Shown one piece after another: positions 1 through 8,182 of a stretch of DNA of 50,529 nucleotides. How positions within the stretch are numbered: position 1 is the first letter of the stretch; each line of letters begins with the position of its first letter. The stretch lies in assembly GCF_000739595.1 (NCBI RefSeq), contig NZ_BBJP01000057.1, positions 1-50,529 on the forward strand. Direction: 5' to 3'. The notes below the pieces were generated by a model, which saw only the letters and a program-made list of their open reading frames with translations, had not been told where the DNA came from and did no database searches. Made by a program: the position numbers and the translations under genes. The DNA is from Halorubrum halophilum (GTDB lineage: Archaea; Halobacteriota; Halobacteria; Halobacteriales; Haloferacaceae).

Positions 1-580
1 CCCACCACCTGCCATCCTGGATGACACCGAACTACCACGGCTCACATCAGATTTCCTCTTACGCCGGAGCGCAGGGGGCGAAATCCTCATTCGGGTGAGT
101 CGGATGAACCGACTCTGCGAAACCGGGACGAATTGAACGTCCCGAGTCCGCGGTGCGTTCTTCGCGTTTCAACCGAACGGGCTTATACACTTAAGCACGT
201 CGGAACGCTTCGACCGGCCGCGGTGCGGCCGACCGTTGCCCCCACGTCGGGGGACCTTCGCATCTAACACGAATGCCGGGTTATACTTAACCCCGTCGAA
301 CTATCGGCGCCACGTCATGCGTTTTCATTGAGAGCAGTTCGCACGAGACGGACAGATCGCTGCCTCCGAAACCGGTGGAATTTCGATCCGGACAGCTCGA
401 TCAACGATCGGGATACGCCCAGAGTTATCAGTATTTTATCATAGTTTCCCGGTAACGACGCACGCGTCAAACCGGGGGTGAAGTCGGTCGTCGATCGTGC
501 TGTGAAACGAGTATCCGCTCGCCGGCGGACGCGTACGTACGCAAGCAACCAAGGCACAACCATCGACGACCGAGCGGTCG
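1..580. other. Gene-free tract upstream of tbp with serial hairpins
   Basis: No reading frame here has haloarchaeal codon character. Between 97 and 253 I see several short perfect inverted repeats: 97-103 with 109-115 (GAGTCGG/CCGACTC), 124-130 with 138-144 (CGGGACG/CGTCCCG), and 239-243 with 249-253 (CCCCC/GGGGG). A GC-rich palindrome lies near 214-230. Two similar AT-rich motifs, TTATACACTTAA near 183 and TTATACTTAA near 281, could be promoters. The tract may encode a structured RNA or be the 3' region of something that begins before the window. I do not recognise a known RNA family. Confidence 0.35.
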
Positions 581-623
581 TTTATACCACGGGCGTTTAT
601 AAGGGAGGGGGACACATATAAAA
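581..623 (+). promoter_or_regulatory. tbp promoter region with three TATA-like boxes
   Basis: Three TATA-like elements are stacked before the tbp start: TTTATA at 581-586, TTTATAAG at 596-603 and ACATATAAAAG at 613-623. With the usual spacing of about 26 bp, the middle box would start transcription a few bases before the ATG at 631. The last box lies too close to the ATG to make a full-length message. It could be a site where TBP represses its own gene, which is inference. Confidence 0.5.
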
Positions 624-630
624 GCGAACG

Positions 631-1191
631 ATGACGAACCCTGCAGATTCGATCGAGATCCAGAACGTAGTTGCATCGACGGGGATCGGCCAAGAGCTCG
701 ATTTGGAGGCGCTGGCAGAGGACCTACCGGGCGCGGACTTCAATCCGGATAACTTCCCGGGGCTCGTCTACCGGACTCAAGAACCGAAGGCGGCCGCGCT
801 TATCTTCCGGTCGGGGAAGATCGTCTGTACGGGTGCGAAAAGTATCGACGACGTGCACGAGGCACTCGGGATCATCTTCGAGAAGCTCCGCGGACTACAG
901 ATCCCGGTCGAGGACGATCCGGACATCACCGTGCAGAACATCGTGTCGAGCGCGGACCTCGGGCACAACCTCAACCTCAACGCGCTCGCGATCGGACTCG
1001 GGCTCGAAGACGTCGAGTACGAGCCGGAGCAGTTCCCCGGTCTCGTGTACCGGATGGACGAACCGGAGGTCGTGATCCTCCTGTTCGGGAGCGGAAAGAT
1101 CGTCATCACGGGCGGGAAGCGGACCGACGACGCGGAGGAAGCCGTCGAGGAGATCGTTGAACGGATCGAAGGGCTTGGCCTACTAGGGTAG
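631..1191 (+). CDS. tbp: TATA-box-binding protein (TBP)
   Basis: General transcription factor that binds and bends the TATA box and recruits TFB and RNA polymerase. The 186-residue protein consists almost entirely of the two pseudo-symmetric TBP repeats, about residues 8-95 and 98-183. Each has the family signatures: QNVVAS and QNIVSS in the first strand, FPGLVYR in both halves, and FRSGKIVCTG and FGSGKIVITG in the DNA-binding saddle. The length is normal for an archaeal TBP, and the acidic tail is haloarchaeal. The ATG at 631 gives the usual short N-terminus. Many haloarchaea carry several TBPs; this full-length copy next to an origin is probably the main housekeeping one, which is an inference. 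Confidence 0.97.
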   Translation: MTNPADSIEIQNVVASTGIGQELDLEALAEDLPGADFNPDNFPGLVYRTQEPKAAALIFRSGKIVCTGAKSIDDVHEALGIIFEKLRGLQIPVEDDPDITVQNIVSSADLGHNLNLNALAIGLGLEDVEYEPEQFPGLVYRMDEPEVVILLFGSGKIVITGGKRTDDAEEAVEEIVERIEGLGLLG

Positions 1192-1319
1192 CGGGACGCC
1201 CTCAGAGGGCGCTCGGATCGCGATCGAATTGCGGTGGAACGAAAGACGACGGACGACAGGTAGTCGGATCGACCGGGTCGGACTGGTTCAGTACGAATCG
1301 GTGTTGCCTTTCGTGCAGA

Positions 1320-2522
1320 TTACTGTGAGGAGTCTTCCGTCAGCACCTCTTTGACCACGCTCGGGTCCTCCAAGAGCTGGTGTTTTGTGTAGCTCCCTTC
1401 CGCGCTCCCGCCGCTGTGTTTCGACTGTTCGATAATGTCGAGGAACGCGTGTTCCTTGAGGAGGTCACGAACGCGACGGAGCGACAGGCTGTCAGATCCC
1501 TCCTGACGGCAGATGTTCTCATAGATCTCGTACACACGGCTGGTGCGGAATCCATCCTGACGGCTGTTGGAAAGCGAGAGCAGTGCGAGCGCCTGAAGGA
1601 CATACCGAGAGTGCGGCGTCGATCCCCGGATCAGTTCGCGGAATCGGTCTGTCTCCGCGCGCTCGCGTGCCTGTGTGACAAACTCCTCCCTAACAGTCGG
1701 CTCACCGTTGCTCTGTGCGATCTCGCCCGCGTATCGGAGAATATCGATGGCTTTGCGCGCGTCCCCGTGTTCGCGCGCGGCGAGCGCGGCGGCGCGCGGG
1801 ACCGTCGACGGTTCGAGGACGTCGTCGTGAAACGCGTCCGCGCGTGCCTGCATGATCTCGCGGAGCTGGTTGGCGTCGTACGGGGGGAACACGAACTCCC
1901 GTTCACAGAGGCTCGATTTGACGCGCTCGTCCATGCGGTCCTTGTACTGGATCTTGTTGCTGATCCCGACGACCCCGAGCTTGCAGTCGGTGATCTTGCC
2001 GGCCTCGCCGGCCCGCGACAGCTGCATCAGGATGGCGTCGTCATCGAGTTTGTCGATCTCGTCGAGGATGATGAGAACGACGTCGTACCGCTGGTCGAGG
2101 ATCCGCCAGAGCCGCTTGTAGTACGTCGACGTCGAGAGACCCTTGTCCGGGACGTTGATCCCGGTTGCGTCCGGATCGTTGACCGCGTCGGCAATGGTCT
2201 GAACCGCCTGCGTCTCGGTCGTGTCCTGCGCGCAGTCGACGTATGCAAACGTCGCGTTGACGCCTTCTTCTCCGGCCGTCGAGACGAGGCGCTTGGAGAC
2301 GTACTTCGCACAGAGCGACTTCCCGGTCCCCGTCTTCCCGTAGATCAGAACGTTGCTCGGACTCTGGCCGAAAATCGCGGGATTGACCGCCGTGGCGAGA
2401 TCGGCGATCTCGTCGTCGCGCCCGACGATCCGACCCTCTCCGGGGAGATGGCTGATCTCGAGGAGTTCCTTGTTCGCGAAGATCGGGTCCTCCCTAGTGA
2501 AGAGGTCGTCCGCTGCGTCCAT
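1320..2522 (-). CDS. Orc1/Cdc6-type replication initiator
   Basis: AAA+ ATPase that binds origin-recognition boxes and loads the MCM helicase. From the ATG at 2522 the protein has 400 residues. The Walker A motif GKTGTGKS is at 62-69, Walker B IILDEID at 151-157, a sensor-2 region GDARKAID at about 253-260, and a C-terminal winged-helix domain covers about 300-400. I chose this start because the further upstream codons run through the TTTCCGGTGAAA origin repeats, and because initiators of this family begin shortly before the conserved DPIF..KELL motif (here at 12-22). The gene points away from the origin directly upstream of it, the normal haloarchaeal layout. Haloarchaea have many paralogues, so I do not assign a number. 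Confidence 0.95.
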   Translation of the reverse strand: MDAADDLFTREDPIFANKELLEISHLPGEGRIVGRDDEIADLATAVNPAIFGQSPSNVLIYGKTGTGKSLCAKYVSKRLVSTAGEEGVNATFAYVDCAQDTTETQAVQTIADAVNDPDATGINVPDKGLSTSTYYKRLWRILDQRYDVVLIILDEIDKLDDDAILMQLSRAGEAGKITDCKLGVVGISNKIQYKDRMDERVKSSLCEREFVFPPYDANQLREIMQARADAFHDDVLEPSTVPRAAALAAREHGDARKAIDILRYAGEIAQSNGEPTVREEFVTQARERAETDRFRELIRGSTPHSRYVLQALALLSLSNSRQDGFRTSRVYEIYENICRQEGSDSLSLRRVRDLLKEHAFLDIIEQSKHSGGSAEGSYTKHQLLEDPSVVKEVLTEDSSQ

Positions 2523-2530
2523 GGGATCGA

Positions 2531-2975
2531 CACCGTGTTTCCGGTGAAATGCGTTCCGCTTCGGACGTGACGAGATGGGATTTGAGACACACACCGTGTT
2601 TCCGGTGAAATGGGGCGGTTAGGGGTGGGGACCGGTGGGTCGGCGGGGGAGACAGGAGGAGGGCATAGAACGGGTGTCGAGATTACGGCAGTCAGGTTCA
2701 CCGGAAACCCGGTGTCATCAATGGGGTCTACCTCGCCGAGAAATGCGAGAACACAGGCAGAAACACGGGCACAAAATGGATATGAGTGATAGTAAATATG
2801 AGAGATAGTGAACGTGAGTGGACACAAGCTACGGTGGGAACGACAGACCGGATTTCCGATGAAACCCGACTTCCAACGGGATCCTTCCCTCATAAACATC
2901 GGTCTCCGATGAGACTCCACTTTTCGATAAGACCCGATCGTCGATCGTCGATCAAATTCAGTTTCCAGTGAAGAC
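2531..2975. repeat. Short ORB-like copies inside the origin
   Basis: Related cores are visible at about 2536-2550 (plus, TTTCCGGTGAAA), 2695-2714 (minus, TTTCCGGTGAAC), 2852-2864 (plus, TTTCCGATGAAA), 2902-2914 (plus, TCTCCGATGAGA) and 2961-2974 (plus, GTTTCCAGTGAAGA). They grade from a perfect core to weaker versions and lie between the initiator start and the AT-rich region. They are probably secondary initiator-binding sites. Confidence 0.65.
2581..2620 (+). repeat. Origin-recognition box, left arm
   Basis: The core TTTCCGGTGAAA is preceded by ACACACCG and followed by a G-rich tail ending in AGGGGTGGGG at about 2630. It matches the box at 3141-3179 on the opposite strand at about 35 of 39 positions, so the pair is inverted with the AT-rich region between them. 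A G-rich tail next to the core is known for haloarchaeal ORBs. Confidence 0.88.
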
Positions 2976-2979
2976 ATCG

Positions 2980-3060
2980 CCTTCGGCTCTATATCTTATT
3001 TTACTTTTGGCTTGACGAACTATACTCAAAAATCACTTATAGTTTTTTCCTATTTCATCC
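2980..3060. other. AT-rich candidate duplex-unwinding element
   Basis: This is the most AT-rich stretch of the left part of the window, with runs such as ATATCTTATTTTAC and AGTTTTTTCC, in DNA that is otherwise strongly GC-rich. It lies just inside the right-hand ORB at 3141-3179, the position expected for the DNA unwinding element of a haloarchaeal origin. Confidence 0.65.
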
Positions 3061-3140
3061 GAGGATGTTTGACGGTTTATTCGGGATGCGAAACGCGAGT
3101 TAACCGCTCGAAGCCGCCCCCACAAACCTCCCATCTCCAA

Positions 3141-3179
3141 CCAGCCCCGTTTCACCGGAAATACGGTGTGTCTCTCAAA
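3141..3179 (-). repeat. Origin-recognition box, right arm
   Basis: Read on the minus strand it carries ACACACCG, then the core TTTCCGGTGAAA, then CGGGGC and further G runs extending to about 3115. It is the inverted partner of the box at 2581-2620, with four mismatches over about 39 bases. Confidence 0.88.
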
Positions 3180-3187
3180 CGATCGTA

Positions 3188-3221
3188 GTCAGTCAAGTCC
3201 CCAGGTCAGTCAAGTCCCCAG
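3188..3221 (+). repeat. Perfect tandem 17-bp repeat beside the origin
   Basis: GTCAGTCAAGTCCCCAG occurs twice head to tail (3188-3204 and 3205-3221), immediately outside the right-hand ORB. Its role is unknown. Confidence 0.8.
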
Positions 3222-3360
3222 TAGACAATACGCCCGTCACCGAGGTTGGTCACGGGCTTCGTCCCGAGTTTTGTCATATAGAACGAGAAACGACGATGAA
3301 CAACGAGAGAAACAACGAGAACCCGAACGTAACGTGGTGCTGCAGGTATAACCATGATTG

Positions 3361-3391
3361 TTGCGGGTACCTTAGCTGCGAATACCCGCAA
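3361..3391. terminator. Hairpin between malic enzyme gene and origin
   Basis: TTGCGGGTA at 3361-3369 pairs perfectly with TACCCGCAA at 3383-3391, leaving a 13-base loop. It lies about 25 bases beyond the stop codon of the malic enzyme gene, so it could end that transcript or protect it from running into the origin. There is no long T tract, so the terminator role is only a suggestion. Confidence 0.35.
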
Positions 3392-3414
3392 GTACCGAAC
3401 CGAAGTCGGGTTCT

Positions 3415-5667
3415 TTACTCCTGTGCGTCGACGACCGCCACGCTGGCTAAGTTAACGATGTCTTTGACCTCGTCCCCTCGCTGGAGGACGTGGACGGGCT
3501 CGTCCATCCCGACCAGCATCGGGCCGATCGCTTCCGCTCCGCCGAGTCGCTGGAGCAGTTTGTAGCCGATGTTCCCGGCTTCGAGGTTCGGGAACACGAG
3601 GACGTTCGCGGCCTCGTCGAGCTCCGAGAACTCGTAGGTGTCGTTGAGGATATCGTCGACGACCGCGGTGTCGGCCTGCATCTCACCGTCGACGGGGAAG
3701 TCAACCTCCCCATCCTCGTGGAGGATATCGACCGCCTCGCGGGGCTTCTGAGTCCCCTCATTGTCGACGCTCCCGAAGTTGGAGTACGAGAGCATCGCCG
3801 CGCGCGGCTCGACGTTGAACCGACGGGCGAGATCGGCGGTGTGACGGGTGATCTCCGCGAGCGTCTCCGCGTCGGGGTCCTGGTTGACCGTGGTGTCGGC
3901 ACAGAAGATGACTCGGTTTTTGAACGTGAGCATGTACACGCCGGCGACGGTATCGGTGTCGTCCGCGGAGCCGACGACCTGCAGCGGCGGCCTGAGCGCC
4001 GACGGGTAGTGATGCGTCAGTCCCGTGAGCATCGCGTCGACGTCTCCCGACTTCACCATGACGCTTCCGAGGTAGTTCGTGTCTCGCCGGACCAGCTCGT
4101 TCGCCTCCCGACTCGTGATTCCCTTCCGCTTGCGCAGTTGGTAGAGTTGATCTCCGTACGCGGACACGTCGCGGTCGTCGGGATCGACGATCTCCGGACG
4201 GAACGAGAGTCCGAGGCGGTCGGCGGTTCGGGCGATCTCGTCGGCGTCGCCGAGCAGCACCGGCTCAGCGATTCCCTGCTCGGAGAGCTGGTAGGCCGCG
4301 CGGATCATCTTCTCGTCGGTCCCCTCCGCGAGCGCGATGCGCTTCGGATCGCTTTTCGCCTTGTTCAACACGACCCGCATCATCTCGCGGGATTTTCCGA
4401 GCCGCGCTTCCAGCCGTTCTCGGTACTGTTCGAGGTCGATCTCGGTCCGCGCCGACCCGGAGTCCATCGCCGCCTTCGCGACGCTCGGTGCGACCTCGAA
4501 GAGCACGCGGGGGTCGAGGGGCTTCGGGATCACGTAATCGGGTCCGAACTGGAGTGGGTCGTCACCGTACGCCTTCACGACGGCGTCCGGTACGTCCTTG
4601 CGAGCCAACTCCGCGAGTGCCTCCGCGGCCGCCCGCTTCATTTCTTCGTTGATTTCGGTCGCGCGCACGTCGAGCGCGCCGCGGAACAGGAACGGGAACC
4701 CCAGCACGTTGTTCACCATGTTCGGGTAGTCGGACCGGCCGGTCGCCATGATCACCGTATCGTCGCGCGCGTCTTTCGCGTCCTCGTAGGTGATCTCGGG
4801 ATCGGGGTTCGCCATCGCGAAGATGATCGGGTCCGACGCCATGGACCGGACCATCTCCTGCGAGACGATCCCGCCGACGGAGAGGCCGACGAACACGTCC
4901 GCGCCCTCCATCGCGTCAGCGAGGTCTCCACCCTCCCCTTCGCTGGCGAACTGGCTCTTGTACTCGTTGACATCGCCGTCCGCGACGCGCTCCTCGGTGA
5001 TGATACCGGAGGAGTCGCACATCGTGATGTTCTCCTTCTTCGCACCGAGCTCGACGTAGAACCGGGCCGTCGCGATCGCGGACGCGCCCGCGCCCGAGAA
5101 CACGATGTTGATCTCGGAGAGGTCCTTCCCGGAGATCTCCGTCGCGTTCATCAGCGCCGCTCCGGAGATGATCGCGGTCCCGTGCTGGTCGTCGTGGAAC
5201 ACGGGAACGTCCATCTCATCACGGAGCCGCTCCTCGATCTTGAAGCACTCGGGCGCCTTGATGTCCTCTAAGTTCACCCCGCCGAACGTCGGCTCCATCG
5301 CTTTCACGGCCTCGCAGAACGGGGCGACCTCGTCGATGTCGAGTTCGATGTCGAACACGTCGATGTCGGCGAAGCGCTTGAACAGCACGCCCTTCCCCTC
5401 CATGACGGGCTTCGACGCGGACGCCCCGATATTACCCAGCCCGAGCACGGCCGACCCGTTCGAGACGACCGCGACGAGGTTCCCCTTCGCCGTGTACTCG
5501 AACACCGATTCAGGGTCCGCGGCGATGTCGCGGCAGGGCGCCGCGACGCCCGGCGAGTACGCGAGCGAGAGGTCTCGCTGCGTGTTCGTCGGCTTCGTGG
5601 TCTCGATCGCGATCTTCCCCGGCGGCTCCTGTCGGTGATACTCTCTCGCGTCGTCGTCTAGTCCCAT
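3415..5667 (-). CDS. maeB: NADP-dependent malic enzyme fused to a phosphotransacetylase-like domain
   Basis: Oxidative decarboxylation of malate to pyruvate, linking the TCA cycle to pyruvate and supplying NADPH. The 750-residue protein is the MaeB type. Residues about 1-420 form the malic enzyme part, with YSPGVA, KGNLVAVVSNGSAVLGLGNI, EDIKAPECF, the metal site DDQHGTA and the nucleotide-binding GAGASAIA. Residues about 430-750 are a phosphotransacetylase-like domain (MLTGLTHHYPSALRPPLQVV), usually regulatory and catalytically dead in this family. The start at 5667 is favoured over codons further upstream because GGAGGAG lies four bases before this ATG, a strong and, for haloarchaea, fairly unusual ribosome binding site. 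Confidence 0.95.
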   Translation of the reverse strand: MGLDDDAREYHRQEPPGKIAIETTKPTNTQRDLSLAYSPGVAAPCRDIAADPESVFEYTAKGNLVAVVSNGSAVLGLGNIGASASKPVMEGKGVLFKRFADIDVFDIELDIDEVAPFCEAVKAMEPTFGGVNLEDIKAPECFKIEERLRDEMDVPVFHDDQHGTAIISGAALMNATEISGKDLSEINIVFSGAGASAIATARFYVELGAKKENITMCDSSGIITEERVADGDVNEYKSQFASEGEGGDLADAMEGADVFVGLSVGGIVSQEMVRSMASDPIIFAMANPDPEITYEDAKDARDDTVIMATGRSDYPNMVNNVLGFPFLFRGALDVRATEINEEMKRAAAEALAELARKDVPDAVVKAYGDDPLQFGPDYVIPKPLDPRVLFEVAPSVAKAAMDSGSARTEIDLEQYRERLEARLGKSREMMRVVLNKAKSDPKRIALAEGTDEKMIRAAYQLSEQGIAEPVLLGDADEIARTADRLGLSFRPEIVDPDDRDVSAYGDQLYQLRKRKGITSREANELVRRDTNYLGSVMVKSGDVDAMLTGLTHHYPSALRPPLQVVGSADDTDTVAGVYMLTFKNRVIFCADTTVNQDPDAETLAEITRHTADLARRFNVEPRAAMLSYSNFGSVDNEGTQKPREAVDILHEDGEVDFPVDGEMQADTAVVDDILNDTYEFSELDEAANVLVFPNLEAGNIGYKLLQRLGGAEAIGPMLVGMDEPVHVLQRGDEVKDIVNLASVAVVDAQE

Positions 5668-5785
5668 GTCTCCTCCAATTCGGTAACGGAGTAAAAAGGT
5701 ATGTGAACCCGTCGAATACTGATTCGACATTCGACGATCCTCAGCGGCGAGCCTCGAAAGCGACTCAATCGAATCCGGATCGCAG

Positions 5786-6841
5786 TCAGTCGCGGACAGT
5801 CGAATCCGGATCGATGTCTCGGTGAAGTACCATCAGTTCCGGGTCGATTCCGCCGAGCGTGTCGACCTCGTACGCAATTACGTACGACTGGGTAACGACG
5901 CTGACCGGGAGCGTCAGCGCCACCAGCGACGCCACGGCGACGATTCCGACGATCACGACGGTCGCTATCCCGGCCGTCGTACTCACCAAGGCGCCGAGAC
6001 CGCCGAGGGGGACGGCCGCAAGCAGGAGCGTACTCCCGGCGACCACAAGAACCGCCGAGCCGGCGATCACGAATGCGATCCCCTCAACGATCGCGGTTCC
6101 GAGCCGGACGAAGAAATGGACCGCGAGGTAGACGAGCAGTTCTGCCCACTCCCCGCTGATCGCGCGCCAAACCCGCCGCCATCCGTCTATCACACCGATC
6201 CCCTCGACGACCATCGCGGGGACGGCGAACTCGTAGGTGAGTCGGAGCGCGAGCGTCGCGATTAGGACAACGACACTCCCGAGGAGTCCGAGAACAACCG
6301 CAGGGCCGATCGAGAGCGATCCTGCCGCCGCCGCGAACGAGTCGACGGGCGCCCACCCGATCGACATCTCGCCCGCAACGCCGACGAGCACCGCTACGGC
6401 GACGGGTAAGACAGCGATCAACCACAGGAGGGCGGAGACGACGAACAGTCCGACCGCCTGTCGGAGCCGACCGAGAAACGGCCGCCATAGCCGCACCTCG
6501 TTCGTCTGGAGCGCGTCGTAGAAGACCAGCCGAAGGGACAGCGAGGCCACCGAGAGCGCGACCACGCCGACGATCGCGACCACCGCGACGACCGCGACGG
6601 CGACGATCAGCTGATCGTCCGCCGTACCGGCGAGGAGGTCCGAAACAACGGTGTCGAGCTCCATGGTGTCGAACCCCGCGGTGTCGGGAGCCGCGGGAAC
6701 CGACACGCCGGCGTTCGCACCGCCGCCCATCAGGAGGACGAGGAGAGCGAGTTTCGCCCAGCGAACGAGGCTAAACGGGAACAGGAACCGACGAGTGGCC
6801 TCGACGGCGTCGTCTACGGCTTCGACGGCGTGCCAACCCAT
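5786..6841 (-). CDS. Multi-pass membrane protein, haloarchaeal family of unknown function
   Basis: The 351-residue protein starts MGWHAVEAVDDAVEATRRFL and has about six to seven hydrophobic segments. It resembles a haloarchaeal family that I believe is catalogued as DUF7544, distantly like the membrane domain of glycerophosphodiester phosphodiesterases (GDPDase_memb). No catalytic domain is present. The central part, about 150-330, alternates long hydrophobic helices with a short amphipathic stretch, ending in a hydrophilic tail. The start at 6841 is supported by a TATA box 27 bp upstream on the same strand, giving a leaderless message. It is on the same strand as the malic enzyme gene but about 120 bp away, and probably separately transcribed. 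Function is unknown. Confidence 0.8.
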   Translation of the reverse strand: MGWHAVEAVDDAVEATRRFLFPFSLVRWAKLALLVLLMGGGANAGVSVPAAPDTAGFDTMELDTVVSDLLAGTADDQLIVAVAVVAVVAIVGVVALSVASLSLRLVFYDALQTNEVRLWRPFLGRLRQAVGLFVVSALLWLIAVLPVAVAVLVGVAGEMSIGWAPVDSFAAAAGSLSIGPAVVLGLLGSVVVLIATLALRLTYEFAVPAMVVEGIGVIDGWRRVWRAISGEWAELLVYLAVHFFVRLGTAIVEGIAFVIAGSAVLVVAGSTLLLAAVPLGGLGALVSTTAGIATVVIVGIVAVASLVALTLPVSVVTQSYVIAYEVDTLGGIDPELMVLHRDIDPDSTVRD

Positions 6842-6862
6842 GGGCCTCGATTCACCGGGGAC

Positions 6863-6872
6863 GCATATATAA
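6863..6872 (-). promoter_or_regulatory. TATA box for the membrane protein at 5786-6841
   Basis: On the minus strand this reads TTATATATGC, centred about 27 bp before the ATG at 6841. That is the spacing of a leaderless haloarchaeal promoter. Confidence 0.7.
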
Positions 6873-6983
6873 TGTGACGGGCGGAAGATCGGTCCCTGCA
6901 GCCCGACCGGATCGTCCACCCGTCACGCTCTCCACCCATCGCGACCCACAGCCCTTTACGCCGAACGAGACGAAGTGGCTCGC

Positions 6984-7814
6984 ATGAAGGTCCGCGGCGA
7001 ACGGGAGTGCCGGAAGTGCGGCGCGCGCTGGTCGTACTACGAGACGGGGTCCGTCGAGTGTCCCGACTGCGGGGCCCTCCGGAGCGTCGGCGTCGACGAC
7101 AGGACCGCCCACACCGACGCGCCGGCGACCCTCGATCTGACCCCCCACCGCGCCCGGTTCGGTGACGCCCGCGGGACGCTCCCCGAGGAGGGCGTCGACG
7201 ACCTCAAGGCCGACCTCCGCGAGTACGTCCGCAAGCGGGGGTTCATCCGCGGCGGAGAACTGCTCCCGCTCGATGACACCTACCTCGCCGCCCGCGAACT
7301 GCTAGAGGCGGTCGACCTGTACGATCGACTCCGCGATCCAACCGACCGCGACAGGGAGTACCTCCTCAGCCTGCTCGCCGGCGCCGACAACGGCGACCGA
7401 CCGGAGACCGAGGCGGTCCCCGACTCCCTCCGCGAGGCGCGGGGGATGGCGGCGGTCCGCGCGGTCGACGAGTATCGGACCGATCTCCTCGCGTTTCTCG
7501 ACGAACTCGCCGGGATCGAGCGGGCAGACACCAACGGAGCCGACGGAAGCGGAGCCGATAGCAGTGACGACTCTTCCGCTCCCACGGTCTCCGTCGCGGG
7601 CGACGACCCGCTCGCCCGGATTGATCGCGCGCGAGCGCTCCTCGAACGCCTCCGAGACCGGACGAAGCGCGCCGAGGCGCTCACGGGTGACGTGCCGCCG
7701 GGCGACGCCGACGCCCTCGTCGACGCAGCGAACGCGCTCGGCGAGTACGTCAGGACCGGCGACGAGACTCCCCTCGACCGGGCTCGCGATCGGCTCGCGG
7801 ACGCCGAGACGTGA
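6984..7814 (+). CDS. TFIIB-type zinc-ribbon protein, function unknown
   Basis: The 276-residue haloarchaeal protein opens with a zinc ribbon at residues 7-29: CRKCGARW, then CPDCGAL, giving four cysteines. The rest is a long, acidic, mostly helical region with repeated Arg/Glu heptads (about 60-150 and 205-276), separated by a low-complexity Gly/Ser/Asp linker at about 180-205. I think it belongs to a haloarchaea-specific family annotated DUF7117. ATG at 6984 is preferred to the GTG at 6975 because it places the ribbon directly at the N-terminus. It is divergent from the membrane protein gene at 5786-6841. A nucleic-acid or protein-binding role is possible, but nothing shows which. Confidence 0.8.
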   Translation: MKVRGERECRKCGARWSYYETGSVECPDCGALRSVGVDDRTAHTDAPATLDLTPHRARFGDARGTLPEEGVDDLKADLREYVRKRGFIRGGELLPLDDTYLAARELLEAVDLYDRLRDPTDRDREYLLSLLAGADNGDRPETEAVPDSLREARGMAAVRAVDEYRTDLLAFLDELAGIERADTNGADGSGADSSDDSSAPTVSVAGDDPLARIDRARALLERLRDRTKRAEALTGDVPPGDADALVDAANALGEYVRTGDETPLDRARDRLADAET

Positions 7815-7916
7815 CCGGTATCGCCACCGAGACGTGATCGCTCCCGACGCCGAAATGTAATCAGGACTGATACTCGCGGAGTCACGTTCAACTACCGGCC
7901 CGAGGATTCTCGGCAC

Positions 7917-8144
7917 ATGCCGCGCTTCGACGTGCACGACCACCGCCACGCGCTGAAACAGCTCAAGGACACGGGCGCGACGAGCCTCTGGGAGAACCGG
8001 AAGGACGTGGCGTGTCCGGTGTGCGGCGACCCGTTCGACCGGCTGTTCACCACCCGAGATACCGGGACGACCTTCCCAGAGAACGACGGCGCGCGCTTCT
8101 GCCTCCTCCGCGACGAGGACGCGATCCACCTGTTCCGGCACTGA
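7917..8144 (+). CDS. Small zinc-finger-like protein
   Basis: The 75-residue protein starts MPRFDVHDHRHALKQLKDTG. It has one CPVCGDPFDRL knuckle at about residues 37-46, one later Cys (CLLRDEDAIHLFRH) and several His residues, so a single metal site is plausible. Homologues in haloarchaea are, I believe, labelled flagella cluster protein or DUF7385, without experimental function. A GC-rich hinge follows the knuckle (TTRDTGTTFPENDGARF). The gene lies 100 bp after the zinc-ribbon gene on the same strand and converges with the MATE gene. Codon use and length support it as real. Confidence 0.75.
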   Translation: MPRFDVHDHRHALKQLKDTGATSLWENRKDVACPVCGDPFDRLFTTRDTGTTFPENDGARFCLLRDEDAIHLFRH

Positions 8145-8182
8145 TTCTCTGTCACTTCGCTCTCCGCTCCCTGCTCCCGCCC

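Larger units (their letters stand above)
2531..3221. other. Predicted chromosomal replication origin
   Basis: The intergenic space between the initiator gene and the malic enzyme holds two long inverted origin-recognition boxes (2581-2620 and 3141-3179) sharing a TTTCCGGTGAAA core followed by a G-rich tail. Between and beside them are at least five shorter related copies and a strongly AT-rich stretch at about 2980-3060. An orc1/cdc6 gene flanked by inverted ORBs around an AT-rich unwinding element is the established architecture of haloarchaeal origins. No protein-coding gene is visible between 2523 and 3414. Confidence 0.88.

Noticed and set aside
2523-2594. N-terminal extension of the initiator protein
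   Set aside because: The codons would run through two TTTCCGGTGAAA origin boxes, and the family start is near the DPIF motif, so the ATG at 2522 is more likely.
3490-5271. Long plus-strand frame opposite the malic enzyme gene
   Set aside because: It is the mirror of a strongly coding minus-strand gene; GC-biased third positions create long antisense frames. No family signature in the translation.
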